Shown: positions 1 to 9,600 of the stretch, in pieces
Layout: the number at the start of each line of letters is the position of its first letter
Position numbering within the stretch: position 1 is the first letter of the stretch
Source: Aquiflexum sp. TKW24L
GTDB lineage: Bacteria > Bacteroidota > Bacteroidia > Cytophagales > Cyclobacteriaceae
Assembly: GCF_023502205.1 (NCBI RefSeq)
Contig: NZ_JAMFLG010000006.1
Location: 123,185-187,184, forward strand
DNA: 64,000 nt
Direction of reading: 5' to 3'
Translations under genes and position numbers: made by a program
The notes under the pieces: generated by a model
The model's input: the letters and a program-made list of their open reading frames with translations, nothing else
Databases searched by the model: none
Told to the model about the DNA's origin: nothing

Positions 1-30
1 ACTATACCAAACAACAGGGATAAGCAATGA
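1..30 (+). CDS. C-terminal tail of upstream gene, probably mreC (partial)
   Basis: The first frame is open from base 1 and ends at TGA 28-30, giving a tail reading TIPNNRDKQ. Its stop overlaps the mreD start as ATGA (27-30), a normal translational-coupling arrangement. In Bacteroidota the gene directly before mreD is usually mreC, so this is probably the MreC C-terminus. Only nine codons are visible, so the identity rests on gene order alone. Confidence 0.5.
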   Translation, partial: TIPNNRDKQ

Positions 31-548
31 ATAGCATTCGGGTAATCTCAATTTTGTTTACCGGATTCCTTTATCTGTTGTTTCAGGTTTTGGTGCTTAA
101 GAATTTGGTGCTTTTTGGTACCGCATTTTGTTTTTTATATGTCAGTTATATAATTCTCCTACCACTTGACTTAAAAACAATTCCGGCCTTGCTCATCAGC
201 TTTTTTATTGGAATGGGCGTTGACTTATTTTATGACACACTTGGAATCCATACGGCATCACTTCTAGTCATTGCATTTGTCAGACACCGGTGGCTACAGG
301 TATTGGTTCCCACGGGTGGTTATGAGGATGACCTTCAGCCGAGTTTGATGAATATGGGCCTAGGATGGTTTCTTTCCTACAGCGTTCCTTTGATACTGAT
401 CCATCATACCATATTTTTTTATATTGAAAGTCTGGGCACAGATTTATTCTTCACATCTCTTCAAAAAGTAATTGCTAGTGTTATTTTTGTGCTAGTAATG
501 AGTATTATTGTTCAACTGTTATTATACAGGAGAAGGAGAGGGATTTAA
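27..548 (+). CDS. mreD: rod shape-determining protein MreD
   Basis: Small integral membrane protein of 173 aa that helps MreC, RodA and PBP2 direct lateral wall synthesis at the inner membrane. The sequence is almost entirely hydrophobic, with about five membrane segments and a basic C-terminal end (RRRRGI), matching MreD in length and character. The start overlaps the preceding stop (ATGA) and its own stop overlaps the next ATG (TAATG, 546-550), so it sits inside a tightly coupled mre/mrd operon. Sequence conservation in MreD is low, and gene order is the stronger evidence. Confidence 0.88.
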   Translation: MNSIRVISILFTGFLYLLFQVLVLKNLVLFGTAFCFLYVSYIILLPLDLKTIPALLISFFIGMGVDLFYDTLGIHTASLLVIAFVRHRWLQVLVPTGGYEDDLQPSLMNMGLGWFLSYSVPLILIHHTIFFYIESLGTDLFFTSLQKVIASVIFVLVMSIIVQLLLYRRRRGI

Positions 549-2347
549 TGAACGAGCAAAGGCCGATTACAATTATAATAGTTATCATCATCATTGGAGC
601 AGTGCTCCTAACCAAATTATTTTTGATTCAGGTGATGGATGACAGTTTTTTAAAAAAGGCTGAGAGTAATGCAATTCAAAGAGTAGTAGACCATCCATAC
701 CGAGGTCTGGTTTATGACCGGACGGGCAAGATTTTGGTTTACAATTATCCTATCTTCGATTTGATGGTTATCCCAAGGGAATTTCAGGTTGGTGATACCA
801 CCAGGTTTTGCGAGATTTTCAAAATCAGTAAAGAGTATTTGGTCGAGACTTACACTGCGGCGAGAAAATATTCTTCCGTCAAACCCTCGCCTTTAATCAA
901 ACAGATTTCTACAACCGATTTTGCCAGGATTCAGGATTTTCTCATTGATTATCCAGGTTTGTTCGTGATGACAAGATCGGTCAGGTCCTACCCACAGGCA
1001 AGTGCTGCAAATGCCTTGGGGTATATAGGAGAAATAAGTTCTAATCAGTTAGAACGAGATTCTTCAAAATATTACAAACAGGGTGATTATGTCGGCCTTA
1101 GTGGGGTTGAAGGGTATTATGAAAATGAATTGCGGGGAGTAAAAGGGGTGAAATACAAGCTCGTAAACGTAAGAGGTGTTGACAAAGGCTCCTTCAAAGA
1201 TGGGAGTTTTGATACAGCATCTGTTGCGGGCAAAAATCTCATTTCTACCATTGACCTTGAATTACAGGAGTACGGCGAGAAATTGATGGTAGGTAAAAGA
1301 GGCTCTGTGGTAGCTATTGAGCCAAAAACAGGCGAAATCCTAGCCATGATATCGGCGCCCACCTATGATCCAAATGTATTGACAGGAGCGCTTTTTGGGA
1401 AAAATTACATGGTTTTAAACAGGGATGAAACCAAGCCTCTGTTTAATAGACCCATCATGGCCATGTATCCTCCCGGATCGATTTTTAAGATTGTACAGTC
1501 CTTGGTAGGATTACAGACGGGAGTCTTGACTCCGAATACAACATATGCCTGCAATAGGTCTCTGGTAGCCTGTCATAACCACCCAAGTCCTTCCAACTTA
1601 TTTGGTGCCATCAGGAATTCCTGCAACCCCTATTACCATCAGGCATACAGGGCTATGATCAATCGGGAGGTATCAACTAGCACATTTAAGGATACAGAAA
1701 TAGGGCTTAATGTCTGGAGAGAGGCCGTCATCAAATTTGGACTTGGATCTCCTTTGGGCATTGACCTGAAAAATGAAAAAGGTGGATCAATCCCATCTTC
1801 AAAGTTATATGACAGAATCTATGGCGAGGGCAGATGGAAATATTCTACGATTTATTCCCTATCTATCGGTCAGGGCGAAATGCTCGTCACGCCATTACAG
1901 ATGGCAAATCTCGCGGCGATATTTGCAAACAAGGGATACTATTATCCCCCACATATGATCAAAGCCATAGACGGAGATGCCACCAAAATTCCGGAGGAAT
2001 TCAGAACCAAAAGAGAAGTTGGTGTGGATGCACATCACTTTGACCTTATCCAGGATGCCATGGCACAAGCCATCTATGGTACTGCAGCAAGGGCAGTGAT
2101 CAAGGATATTGAAATAGCAGGAAAAACAGGTACAGCACAAAATCCCCAAGGGGAGGACCATTCCGTTTTTATTGCATTTGCTCCTAAAGATAATCCGCAG
2201 ATAGCCATAGCCGTATATGTAGAAAATGCCGGTTGGGGTGGAAGAGCAGCCGCAAGTACTGCCAGTTTGATGATAGAGAAGTACATTAGAAGAGAAGTGA
2301 CCCGTCTTGACCTAGAGGAATATGTCATAATCGGGAAATTTATGTAA
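548..2347 (+). CDS. mrdA: penicillin-binding protein 2 (elongasome transpeptidase)
   Basis: Class B PBP of 599 aa that crosslinks peptidoglycan during cell elongation, anchored in the inner membrane with its catalytic part in the periplasm. It has one N-terminal membrane segment (about 7-28), a dimerisation region (about 50-220) and a transpeptidase domain with all three motifs: S311-I-F-K314 (acyl-serine), S358-C-N360 and K526-T-G528. Length is normal for the family. The start shares one base with the mreD stop and rodA follows after one base, the standard mreD-mrdA-rodA order, so co-transcription is expected. Confidence 0.97.
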   Translation: MNEQRPITIIIVIIIIGAVLLTKLFLIQVMDDSFLKKAESNAIQRVVDHPYRGLVYDRTGKILVYNYPIFDLMVIPREFQVGDTTRFCEIFKISKEYLVETYTAARKYSSVKPSPLIKQISTTDFARIQDFLIDYPGLFVMTRSVRSYPQASAANALGYIGEISSNQLERDSSKYYKQGDYVGLSGVEGYYENELRGVKGVKYKLVNVRGVDKGSFKDGSFDTASVAGKNLISTIDLELQEYGEKLMVGKRGSVVAIEPKTGEILAMISAPTYDPNVLTGALFGKNYMVLNRDETKPLFNRPIMAMYPPGSIFKIVQSLVGLQTGVLTPNTTYACNRSLVACHNHPSPSNLFGAIRNSCNPYYHQAYRAMINREVSTSTFKDTEIGLNVWREAVIKFGLGSPLGIDLKNEKGGSIPSSKLYDRIYGEGRWKYSTIYSLSIGQGEMLVTPLQMANLAAIFANKGYYYPPHMIKAIDGDATKIPEEFRTKREVGVDAHHFDLIQDAMAQAIYGTAARAVIKDIEIAGKTGTAQNPQGEDHSVFIAFAPKDNPQIAIAVYVENAGWGGRAAASTASLMIEKYIRREVTRLDLEEYVIIGKFM

Positions 2348-2348
2348 G

Positions 2349-3623
2349 GTGAGACAGGACGATTTATACATTAATAAAATAGACTGGATTTCCATTTCGA
2401 TTTATGCCGTTTTGGTAATTATTGGATGGATCAATATCTATGCGGCAGTCTATGACGATCAGTCCATTAAAAGCATTTTTGACTTTTCCATCAACTCGGG
2501 CAAGCAACTCGTATGGATTGGCACTGCTATCTTATTGATTACTGTAATCATGGTGGCGGATTATCGGCTATTTGAGAACCTTGCCTTACCGCTTTATATT
2601 ATTTTCCTGGTTTTTTTGTTGATCACACCTTTTTTTGGAAAGGAAATCAATGGTCAAAGAGCATGGTTTGAAATTGGATCATTTAGGCTTCAGCCTGCTG
2701 AATTTGCTAAGTTTGCTACTGCCCTCGCTTTGGCAAAGTATATGGAACGCTCCACTTTTGACCTCGGGCAGTTTAAGTACCAACTTCAGGCACTGGCCAT
2801 CATTGCATTGCCCGTAGCATTTATCATGTTACAGCCTGATACCGGCACAGCCATGGTGTATTCAGCATTTTTTGTCATGTTATACAGAGAAGGAATGCCG
2901 CAGGGGTATTATATATTTGGGTTGTCTTTTGTCGCGATTACCTTACTTTCTTTGGGTTTAGAAAATAACATATATCTGGCCATAGGAGTAGGAGTTATAA
3001 TTTTGATAATCATTTTGCTTGGCAAAAAAAAGATAGGTAGGATTGTCAGTCTGTTGGGTATTTGGATTCTGATAGTGGGTTATTCATACAGCATAGACTA
3101 TGTAGTCTCCAAATTGCCTGAACACCAACAAAACCGGATCATGGTTTTGTTCAATCCAAATATTGACCCACTTGGTGTCGGATGGAATGTGACCCAATCA
3201 AAAATCGCAATTGGTTCCGGAGGGTTTTTTGGTAAAGGGTACCTTGAAGGGACTCAGACCAAGTTTGACTTTGTGCCGGAACAACATACAGATTTTATTT
3301 TCTGCACATTGGGGGAGGAATTCGGTTGGGCTGGAAGCTTGGTGGTAATTTTGCTTTTCTGTGCATTGCTTCTCAGGTTAGTCATGCTAGCTGAGCGCCA
3401 AAAAAATAGATTTTCGAGAATATATGGGTATTGCGTGATCTCGATTTTGCTCTTCCACTTTATGATCAATATTGCTATGACCATAGGCTTGTTTCCGGTT
3501 GTAGGAATTCCCTTGCCATTTTTTAGCTATGGAGGATCTTCACTTTGGTCATTTACCATCCTGTTGTTTATTTTCATCAAATTGGACTCACATAGGATAC
3601 AGCTTTTGAGCAGGATTGGTTAA
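2349..3623 (+). CDS. rodA: rod shape-determining protein RodA (SEDS glycosyltransferase)
   Basis: SEDS-family peptidoglycan polymerase of 424 aa and cognate partner of PBP2. It is a polytopic membrane protein of about ten segments. Family signatures include PAEFAKF, QPDTGTAMV and QSKIAIGSGGFFGKG, the conserved stretch around FVPEQHTDFIF-GEE-G, and the C-terminal PLPFFSYGGSS block. The start is GTG at 2349, one base after the PBP2 stop, and no better start lies nearby. The last four bases overlap the stop of the convergent HD-domain gene. Confidence 0.96.
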   Translation: MRQDDLYINKIDWISISIYAVLVIIGWINIYAAVYDDQSIKSIFDFSINSGKQLVWIGTAILLITVIMVADYRLFENLALPLYIIFLVFLLITPFFGKEINGQRAWFEIGSFRLQPAEFAKFATALALAKYMERSTFDLGQFKYQLQALAIIALPVAFIMLQPDTGTAMVYSAFFVMLYREGMPQGYYIFGLSFVAITLLSLGLENNIYLAIGVGVIILIIILLGKKKIGRIVSLLGIWILIVGYSYSIDYVVSKLPEHQQNRIMVLFNPNIDPLGVGWNVTQSKIAIGSGGFFGKGYLEGTQTKFDFVPEQHTDFIFCTLGEEFGWAGSLVVILLFCALLLRLVMLAERQKNRFSRIYGYCVISILLFHFMINIAMTIGLFPVVGIPLPFFSYGGSSLWSFTILLFIFIKLDSHRIQLLSRIG

Positions 3624-4204
3624 TAATTTTCGCTTTTGATGATGTGCTGAAGCCAAAATTGTTTTTTGGGTTCTCTGTTTTTCTTTGCAAAATCAGTATG
3701 GAAAGTATGGTTTTTCAAAAATTTGATCTGTAATTCCACCCAATCTTCCCGGGTTTTGAGGACATTGGTAGATTTCAATTCCTGGTACAGTTTATCACTG
3801 ATTTCGACGTAGTTGTTTCGCCCGAGGTAATCCAGATCCGAATCACAAATAATTTTCTGAAGTTCAGTTTTTGGGCTTTGCGGAATTCTGGTAGCCATCA
3901 CTAAGCCTTTGACGATTTCAATATGTTTCGGATCCATATTTAATGACTCCATGATACTTTGAGCCATTGCGGCACCTACTTCCTCGTGGTTTTGGGTGGA
4001 TTGTATAAATCCCAAATCGTGTACCAAAGCCCCGATCCTAAGGAGGCAGGCATCTGTACCTTTGATTTTTTTGCGTTTGATATATTGGTTACAAACTCCC
4101 AACACATCCATCACATGATCAATATCATGGTAGGTTAAGTTTTTTGGAAGGCCCTTTTCCAATAGCTCCAGAACTATGCGTCTTAATTTAAAATAACCTG
4201 TCAT
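3620..4204 (-). CDS. HD-domain metal-dependent phosphohydrolase
   Basis: A 194-aa cytoplasmic protein of the HD superfamily. The likely metal ligands are visible in order: H30 (in YHDIDH), the H62-D63 doublet in LVHDLGF and an aspartate at 121/123 in CDSDLDYLG. Such proteins hydrolyse phosphate monoesters or diesters of nucleotides; the substrate cannot be read from sequence. It has no GGDEF, RelA synthetase or nucleotidyltransferase partner domain. Its 3' end overlaps rodA by four bases in convergent orientation. About 230 bp without a gene separates it from the next minus-strand gene upstream. Confidence 0.85.
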   Translation of the reverse strand: MTGYFKLRRIVLELLEKGLPKNLTYHDIDHVMDVLGVCNQYIKRKKIKGTDACLLRIGALVHDLGFIQSTQNHEEVGAAMAQSIMESLNMDPKHIEIVKGLVMATRIPQSPKTELQKIICDSDLDYLGRNNYVEISDKLYQELKSTNVLKTREDWVELQIKFLKNHTFHTDFAKKNREPKKQFWLQHIIKSENY

Positions 4205-4438
4205 TTTAATATTGAAATTGCCTCAAAAAGTCAATTTACTGACCATGCGAATTGAATATTAAGAAATATAAATATTAAAACTACATATTGAGCTAAAAAT
4301 TTTCGCCGTAAGTGTTTTGAACCCTGCCAAAACACCATAATATTCAATTTCCATTCGCAAGAAATGGAAGGAAATCTAGAGATGTCCTGTTAAATATTAT
4401 TTTCTAATGTCGATTATTTTTTTTAGCAAAAACAACGG

Positions 4439-5596
4439 TTAACCTCTTGAATCAAACTTCCTAAATACAAGTTGAAGAAATTCATCTACGACCTCCGATT
4501 CTTTATTCCAGTTTAATTCTCCCACATATCTTTCATTCAATAAGTGTATTGCCTCCACAAAGCTCCCACACTCATCAATTGACTTTAAGGCATGTTTAAG
4601 AAGGTCAGGATTACCGTCAAACAGGTCTTTGGTAAACATAAACCGTTGGTTTAATCCCACGCTTTCCGAGAGCTCCTTGATGCTTCCTTTCATAATGGAA
4701 TATTGTTCTGATTCAAACCTAGTCCATATTTTGGCAGGATCAATTCCCTGATCTGGTCTGATGGTTTTAAAAAGCTTTTCGGTTGGAATATTTTCAAGTA
4801 TATGCTCTTCCTCGTGCAGGTAGCTTTCTTCGCTTTCGATAGTAAGACTTGACCTTTCCTTTATCTCAAATTCCGATTCTTTGCTTTCCTCCAAAGTGTC
4901 AAAAAACGACCTGTCATTTTCTTTTACCATAGGAGTCGGTTCGGCTTGTGGTCTGACTTTTGGCTGAACCAATTCGGCCTCGGCGATTTGGTCAAAATCA
5001 AGGAAAAACACCTGTCCCATACTGTTAAGGAGTGTTTTGTAGGATTCCAATTTTTCTTTTTGATTCTGAAAGTTGGTTTTAAGTGCTCCCTGATATGCTT
5101 CATGGGTGTGGGATAATCCAGCCTTATCGATCAGATTTGTGGTTAGGCTGGAATGCCACTTGATGTATTTTTTGTTTTCCTTGAGGTATTGGTTGATTTC
5201 GTTGGCTTTTTGTTTTCCAAATTCCTCTTTGTAAAACTCCAGTGGGTTGACGGCCAAAAATATGGAATCCTTAACGGCTTTTACTAAAAGCGGCTCAAAA
5301 TGCCCCCTTTCAACCTTGATGGTTCTGGAAAGCACATTCATAAATTCCCTCAATGCTTCATGGACAGCCTTGTCTCTGTAATCAAAAAATGGATTGCTTT
5401 TGAGTTTTTCCAATTCCTCCTGCCAGGCTTCAAATAAGGTTTTTATAATGAAAAAGTTAACCTGAACACTTGGGGTAAGTGTGATGATTTCCTGTCCGGT
5501 CATGTACTTTTTGGTAGGGAAATAGCCATCACAGACTTTTTTACTAAATTCCTTGGCGTAGTTTTCTACGTAATTGCTGTTTAACTTCGCAGACAT
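4439..5596 (-). CDS. conserved protein of unknown function with acidic linker
   Basis: I do not recognise a named family. The 385-aa product has no signal peptide or membrane segment. Residues 1-200 are predicted mostly helical and charged, 210-285 form an acidic Glu/Ser-rich linker, and the last 100 residues are compact (GLNQRFMFTKDLFDG ... VVDEFLQLVFRKF). This C-terminal pattern (helix, LFDG, WN, EFL-LV-RKF) recurs, from memory, at the ends of several uncharacterised Bacteroidota proteins. It is divergent from the ferredoxin gene, with 38 bp between starts, so the two may share a control region. Confidence 0.7.
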   Translation of the reverse strand: MSAKLNSNYVENYAKEFSKKVCDGYFPTKKYMTGQEIITLTPSVQVNFFIIKTLFEAWQEELEKLKSNPFFDYRDKAVHEALREFMNVLSRTIKVERGHFEPLLVKAVKDSIFLAVNPLEFYKEEFGKQKANEINQYLKENKKYIKWHSSLTTNLIDKAGLSHTHEAYQGALKTNFQNQKEKLESYKTLLNSMGQVFFLDFDQIAEAELVQPKVRPQAEPTPMVKENDRSFFDTLEESKESEFEIKERSSLTIESEESYLHEEEHILENIPTEKLFKTIRPDQGIDPAKIWTRFESEQYSIMKGSIKELSESVGLNQRFMFTKDLFDGNPDLLKHALKSIDECGSFVEAIHLLNERYVGELNWNKESEVVDEFLQLVFRKFDSRG

Positions 5597-5634
5597 ATTA
5601 ATTGATTGTATTTTTTATAAACTAAGCACAAACC

Positions 5635-5961
5635 ATGCTGAAAATTATTATCCAAAACTTATTCCAGAAAGAGATTATTTCTCTCGCGGGAGTCTGTAAA
5701 GTTATTGATTTAATCCATGAAAACCACATTGATTGGATGCATGCCTGCGGAAAAAAAGGCCGGTGTACCACCTGTAAAATCATAGTTTTGGATGGTATGG
5801 ATAACCTTTCACCTCTCACAGACAGAGAAGAATATTTCAAAGGAATCGACAGGTTAACAAATCACGAAAGGTTATCTTGCCAAGCAAAATTGGTAAAGGG
5901 AGAAATTCTTATCCGTGTCGCAGAAGAAAATAAGTTTTCCCATATGGTTTACAGTGAATAG
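5635..5961 (+). CDS. 2Fe-2S ferredoxin
   Basis: A 108-aa one-electron carrier in the cytoplasm. Four cysteines (C38, C44, C47, C82) give C-X5-C-X2-C-X34-C, the adrenodoxin/Isc-type spacing, inside the typical ACGKKGRCTTC loop. The rest fits the beta-grasp ferredoxin fold. C21 is an extra cysteine outside the cluster motif. tdk follows after six bases, so the two are probably co-transcribed although no functional link is obvious. The redox partner is unknown; no isc/suf genes are in the window. Confidence 0.92.
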   Translation: MLKIIIQNLFQKEIISLAGVCKVIDLIHENHIDWMHACGKKGRCTTCKIIVLDGMDNLSPLTDREEYFKGIDRLTNHERLSCQAKLVKGEILIRVAEENKFSHMVYSE

Positions 5962-5967
5962 GATCCC

Positions 5968-6549
5968 ATGTTTATAGAAAGTACCATAGGCAAATCCCGA
6001 AGTCCTGAGAGAAAAGGCCACATAGAGGTCATCTGTGGATCTATGTTTTCCGGCAAAACCGAAGAATTGATCCGAAGACTCAACAGGGCTTTTATTGCCA
6101 AACAAAAGGTTGAGATATTCAAGCCCTCCGTGGACAAAAGATACCATGATACAGATGTCGTTTCGCATAATGACAATGCCATCCGCTCGACCCCGGTCAA
6201 TTTTGCAGATGATATCATATTGCTTGCAGGGAATTGTGATGTGGTGGGGATAGATGAGGTCCAGTTTTTTGACGATAGGATCGTCAATGTTGCCAATGTT
6301 TTGGCCAATTCCGGTAAACGTGTAATTCTTGCCGGCCTGGATATGGATTTTGAAGGAAATCCTTTTCAACCCATGCCTCAATTATTGGCGATTGCTGAAT
6401 ATGTAACCAAGGTACATGCCATCTGCATGAAATGCGGGGACCTTGCATCTTATTCCTTTAGACTTGTTGAAAATAAAGAGAAAGTAGTCCTTGGTGAAAA
6501 GGAGTCCTATGAAGCGAGGTGTAGAAAATGTTTTCTCGAGAAAATCTAA
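5968..6549 (+). CDS. tdk: thymidine kinase
   Basis: Type II thymidine kinase of 193 aa, converting thymidine to dTMP with ATP in pyrimidine salvage. The P-loop is at 24-31 (GSMFSGKT) and the Walker B-like DEVQFF follows in the middle of the protein. Zinc-binding cysteines of the lid domain are present as CMKCG and CRKC near the C-terminus. Length is normal. The gene begins six bases after the ferredoxin stop. About 100 bp without a recognised feature separates it from recO. Confidence 0.97.
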   Translation: MFIESTIGKSRSPERKGHIEVICGSMFSGKTEELIRRLNRAFIAKQKVEIFKPSVDKRYHDTDVVSHNDNAIRSTPVNFADDIILLAGNCDVVGIDEVQFFDDRIVNVANVLANSGKRVILAGLDMDFEGNPFQPMPQLLAIAEYVTKVHAICMKCGDLASYSFRLVENKEKVVLGEKESYEARCRKCFLEKI

Positions 6550-6655
6550 TGGGGAGGAATGTGGGGATTTTTAGCAAGGTCACTTCGTGTGTTTTTTCAG
6601 GTTCATGTGGCAGCAAATCTGCAAGGAGTTCTAATAGTATGAAAATTTTAGTCTC

Positions 6656-7348
6656 GTGAGGCTCAAAAAATCAAAAGGTATCGTTCTGTCTTATATCAAG
6701 TATAGTGAGACTTCCATCATTGTACGGATTTTTACCAGAGAATTTGGGTTGAAATCCTACATCATCAATGGTGCAAGGTCAAAGACCGCTAAAAGCAAGA
6801 TGGCATTTTACCAGCCCTTGACACTTTTGGATCTCGTGATATACGATAAGGAAGGAACTAGCCTTAACAGGATTTCCGAGGCAAAATTGGCCATGCCTTT
6901 TCAATTAATCCCATTTGATTTTCTTCGGTCCGGCATAGCTATGTTTATGGCAGAAGTGATGGGTAAATCTGTTTTTGAAGGATTTCAAAATGAAGAATTC
7001 TTTGATTTTTTGGAATCAACGATCAGACTCTTAGATGAAAAGGATACGGCTTTGGTGCATTTTCCTTTGGTATTTTTATGGGAAAGTTCAAGATTTCTGG
7101 GATTTGCTCCGCAAGATTCAGAATCATTCTTCACCGAATTGAAACAATATCCGCAAGGACCTGATGTCATGGAAGAAGAAAAGGAATATTTAGATGTAAT
7201 AATTGCGGATTCGTTTCACTGTGACTATAAATTTCCTTCAAAAATCAGAAGAAATATGTTAGACCATTTCCTGCTTTTTTATGGCAATCACCTTGATTTG
7301 ACCTATGATTGGAAGTCTGTCAAGGTGCTGAGGCAGATGATGTCCTAA
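6656..7348 (+). CDS. recO: DNA repair protein RecO
   Basis: Recombination mediator of 230 aa that helps load RecA on SSB-coated DNA in the RecFOR pathway. The N-terminus has the RecO OB-fold opening (KGIVLSYIKYSETSIIVRIFT) followed by the helical C-terminal domain; no zinc-finger cysteine cluster is seen, as in many RecO proteins. The start is GTG at 6656. The nearby ATG at 6639 runs into a stop after six codons in another frame, which supports the GTG choice. Confidence 0.92.
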   Translation: MRLKKSKGIVLSYIKYSETSIIVRIFTREFGLKSYIINGARSKTAKSKMAFYQPLTLLDLVIYDKEGTSLNRISEAKLAMPFQLIPFDFLRSGIAMFMAEVMGKSVFEGFQNEEFFDFLESTIRLLDEKDTALVHFPLVFLWESSRFLGFAPQDSESFFTELKQYPQGPDVMEEEKEYLDVIIADSFHCDYKFPSKIRRNMLDHFLLFYGNHLDLTYDWKSVKVLRQMMS

Positions 7349-7374
7349 AATAAATGGTCATCCTTTTGGAAATA

Positions 7375-7406
7375 TTTGTTATTTAATTAATGAAACCTTA
7401 ATATTG
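7375..7406 (+). promoter_or_regulatory. candidate Bacteroidota promoter for rho
   Basis: TTTG at 7375-7378 and TAATATTG at 7399-7406 are 20 bp apart. This fits the sigma-A consensus TTTG-N19-TAnnTTTG with one mismatch in the -7 element. It would give a 5' leader of about 130 bases before rho, whose mRNA is often autoregulated. No RNA fold was verified. Confidence 0.4.
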
Positions 7407-7539
7407 TACCGTCATAGTATCGAAAGATCCTGCCCCCTTTGGATTTTACCTATTCTGAATCCCTTTTTCATTTAGTTCAGAAATAATCAAAACACATCAT
7501 CACATTCACACATCTTATTTATAATACCATAAGCTTTTT

Positions 7540-9393
7540 ATGTATAACATAGAAGAATTAAAAATCAGGCTTCTCTCTGAATTGAAGGAAATTGCTGAAG
7601 AATTAGGCGTAAAGAATTTCAAGACGCTAAAGAAAGATGACCTTGTCTACGCCATCCTGGACCAACAAGCCATTACAGATGAAAAAGCGCTTCCTAAAAA
7701 AAGAGCCTCAGTAGTAGAAGCGGAACCTGCCGAACAAAAGCCCAAATCGGAATTAAAAGACACTCCTGAATCACCCCAAGCGACTCCCCAGGAAACTAAA
7801 TCCAAATTTAGAAGAGAAAATGTTACTGAAATTCCCAAAGAAGTGGTACAGGTAGCATCAGAAGATAAAGCTCCCCAAAAAACCGGGCCGAAACTTTCTC
7901 CAAGAAATGAAGACAGACCAGCCAAAAGAGTGGATGATAGACCTGCCAAAAAGCAGGAGGAAAAGCCATTTAAAAAGCCAGAGAATGTTAGGCAAGAAAA
8001 AGAGGTAGTCATTGAACCTGAAAAACCAAAGGAAAAATTACCGCTTCCGGTTTTTACACCTGATGATGAAAAGCCAAAATTCATCAGACCTAGAAGGAAA
8101 GTAATAGATGGTCCTGAGCCAGTTCCTTACAATCTACCTAGTGAGAAACCTATGCCTTCCTTCGAAGTGGAGCAGGATATGCCCAAAAGAAAAAATTTCA
8201 GGGATATTGAAGAAGTTCACATCCCTTCGGCAGAGGTATTCCAAACCAAGAAAAAGCCTTATGTCAGCGTCAAAGAATTTGAAGGGATAATTGAAAATGA
8301 AGGAGTTTTGGAAATTATGCCCGAAAGCTATGGTTTTCTAAGGTCCTTAGATTACAACTACCTTGCTTCTCCCGACGATATTTACGTTTCCCCTTCTCAA
8401 ATCAAACTTTTTGGTCTAAAAACAGGAGACCATATCAAAGGATCAATCAGGCCTCCAAAAGAAGGAGAAAAATATTTTGCACTTTTGAAAGTGATTACAG
8501 TCAATGGGAAAACTTCGGAAGAAATCCGAGACAGGGTTCCTTTTGAATACCTCACTCCGCTTTTTCCTGAAGAAAGGCTGAAACTGACCACCAAGCATGA
8601 CAATTACTCCACAAGGGTTTTGGATTTGTTTGCTCCTATAGGAAAAGGACAGAGGGGAATGATCGTCGCCCAACCCAAAACGGGTAAAACCATGCTTTTG
8701 CAGCAGATCGCAAATGCCATCTCCGAAAATCATCCCGAGGTTCATTTGATGATCCTTCTGATCGATGAGCGTCCTGAGGAAGTAACGGATATGGCAAGGT
8801 CAGTAAAGGCTGAAGTCATTTCCTCTACCTTTGATGAACAAGCCGATCGGCATGTGAAAGTAGCCTCCATTGTTTTGGAAAAAGCCAAGAGAATGGTGGA
8901 ATGCGGTCACGATGTGGTAATTCTCTTAGATTCTATCACAAGACTTGCAAGAGCTTATAATACTGTAGTGCCTAGCTCCGGCAAAATTCTGTCAGGTGGT
9001 GTGGATGCCAATGCGCTTCACAAGCCAAAAAGATTCTTTGGTGCAGCAAGAAATGTCGAAAATGGCGGTTCTTTGACCATCATCGCGACTGCATTGGTGG
9101 AAACTGGTTCCAAAATGGACGAAGTTATCTTTGAAGAATTCAAAGGAACCGGTAATATGGAATTGGCTTTGGATAGAAAACTTTCTAACCGAAGGATATA
9201 TCCTGCCATTGATGTCACCGGATCAGGCACTAGAAGAGAAGAGCTATTGATGGACAAAGAAGAAATGCAGCGGGTCTGGATTTTGAGAAAATTGATGTCC
9301 GACATGACTTCGCAGGAAGCAATGGAATTTCTACTCCAAAGAATGAAAGGAACCCGGGACAATACAGAATTTTTGATTAGTATGAACGGATAA
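7540..9393 (+). CDS. rho: transcription termination factor Rho with long N-terminal extension
   Basis: Hexameric RNA-dependent ATPase that terminates transcription. The 617-aa length greatly exceeds the 419 aa of E. coli Rho. Residues 1-47 form the Rho N-terminal helical domain. About 50-255 is a charged Lys/Glu/Pro-rich, low-complexity insertion. The cold-shock-like RNA-binding domain follows (about 258-335), then the ATPase core with Walker A (A377 to T384, AQPKTGKT), Walker B (VVILLDS) and the Q/R-loop region ([17 protein letters not shown]). Such insertions are known in Bacteroidota Rho. The gene stands alone, with its own terminator downstream. Confidence 0.97.
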   Translation: MYNIEELKIRLLSELKEIAEELGVKNFKTLKKDDLVYAILDQQAITDEKALPKKRASVVEAEPAEQKPKSELKDTPESPQATPQETKSKFRRENVTEIPKEVVQVASEDKAPQKTGPKLSPRNEDRPAKRVDDRPAKKQEEKPFKKPENVRQEKEVVIEPEKPKEKLPLPVFTPDDEKPKFIRPRRKVIDGPEPVPYNLPSEKPMPSFEVEQDMPKRKNFRDIEEVHIPSAEVFQTKKKPYVSVKEFEGIIENEGVLEIMPESYGFLRSLDYNYLASPDDIYVSPSQIKLFGLKTGDHIKGSIRPPKEGEKYFALLKVITVNGKTSEEIRDRVPFEYLTPLFPEERLKLTTKHDNYSTRVLDLFAPIGKGQRGMIVAQPKTGKTMLLQQIANAISENHPEVHLMILLIDERPEEVTDMARSVKAEVISSTFDEQADRHVKVASIVLEKAKRMVECGHDVVILLDSITRLARAYNTVVPSSGKILSGGVDANALHKPKRFFGAARNVENGGSLTIIATALVETGSKMDEVIFEEFKGTGNMELALDRKLSNRRIYPAIDVTGSGTRREELLMDKEEMQRVWILRKLMSDMTSQEAMEFLLQRMKGTRDNTEFLISMNG

Positions 9394-9417
9394 ATATCAA
9401 TCTTTAGCAAATTAATT

Positions 9418-9451
9418 GCCCGTATTCTTAATGGATATGGGCTTTTTTTTT
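9418..9451 (+). terminator. intrinsic terminator after rho
   Basis: GCCCGTAT (9418-9425) pairs with ATATGGGC (9435-9442), including one G-T pair, and is followed by nine T residues (9443-9451). Confidence 0.8.
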
Positions 9452-9600
9452 GCTAAAAAATAATGTTCAAAGCAGGATTTTTGTTTTGTAAACTAATAAG
9501 TTGTTTAGTTTTTTCGGTTTGATTTATTTCAGTAGGTTTTGTTGACATATCAATGTCCCAAGGCTATAATAGTCACCCAAACTATCAATAATAAATCAGC

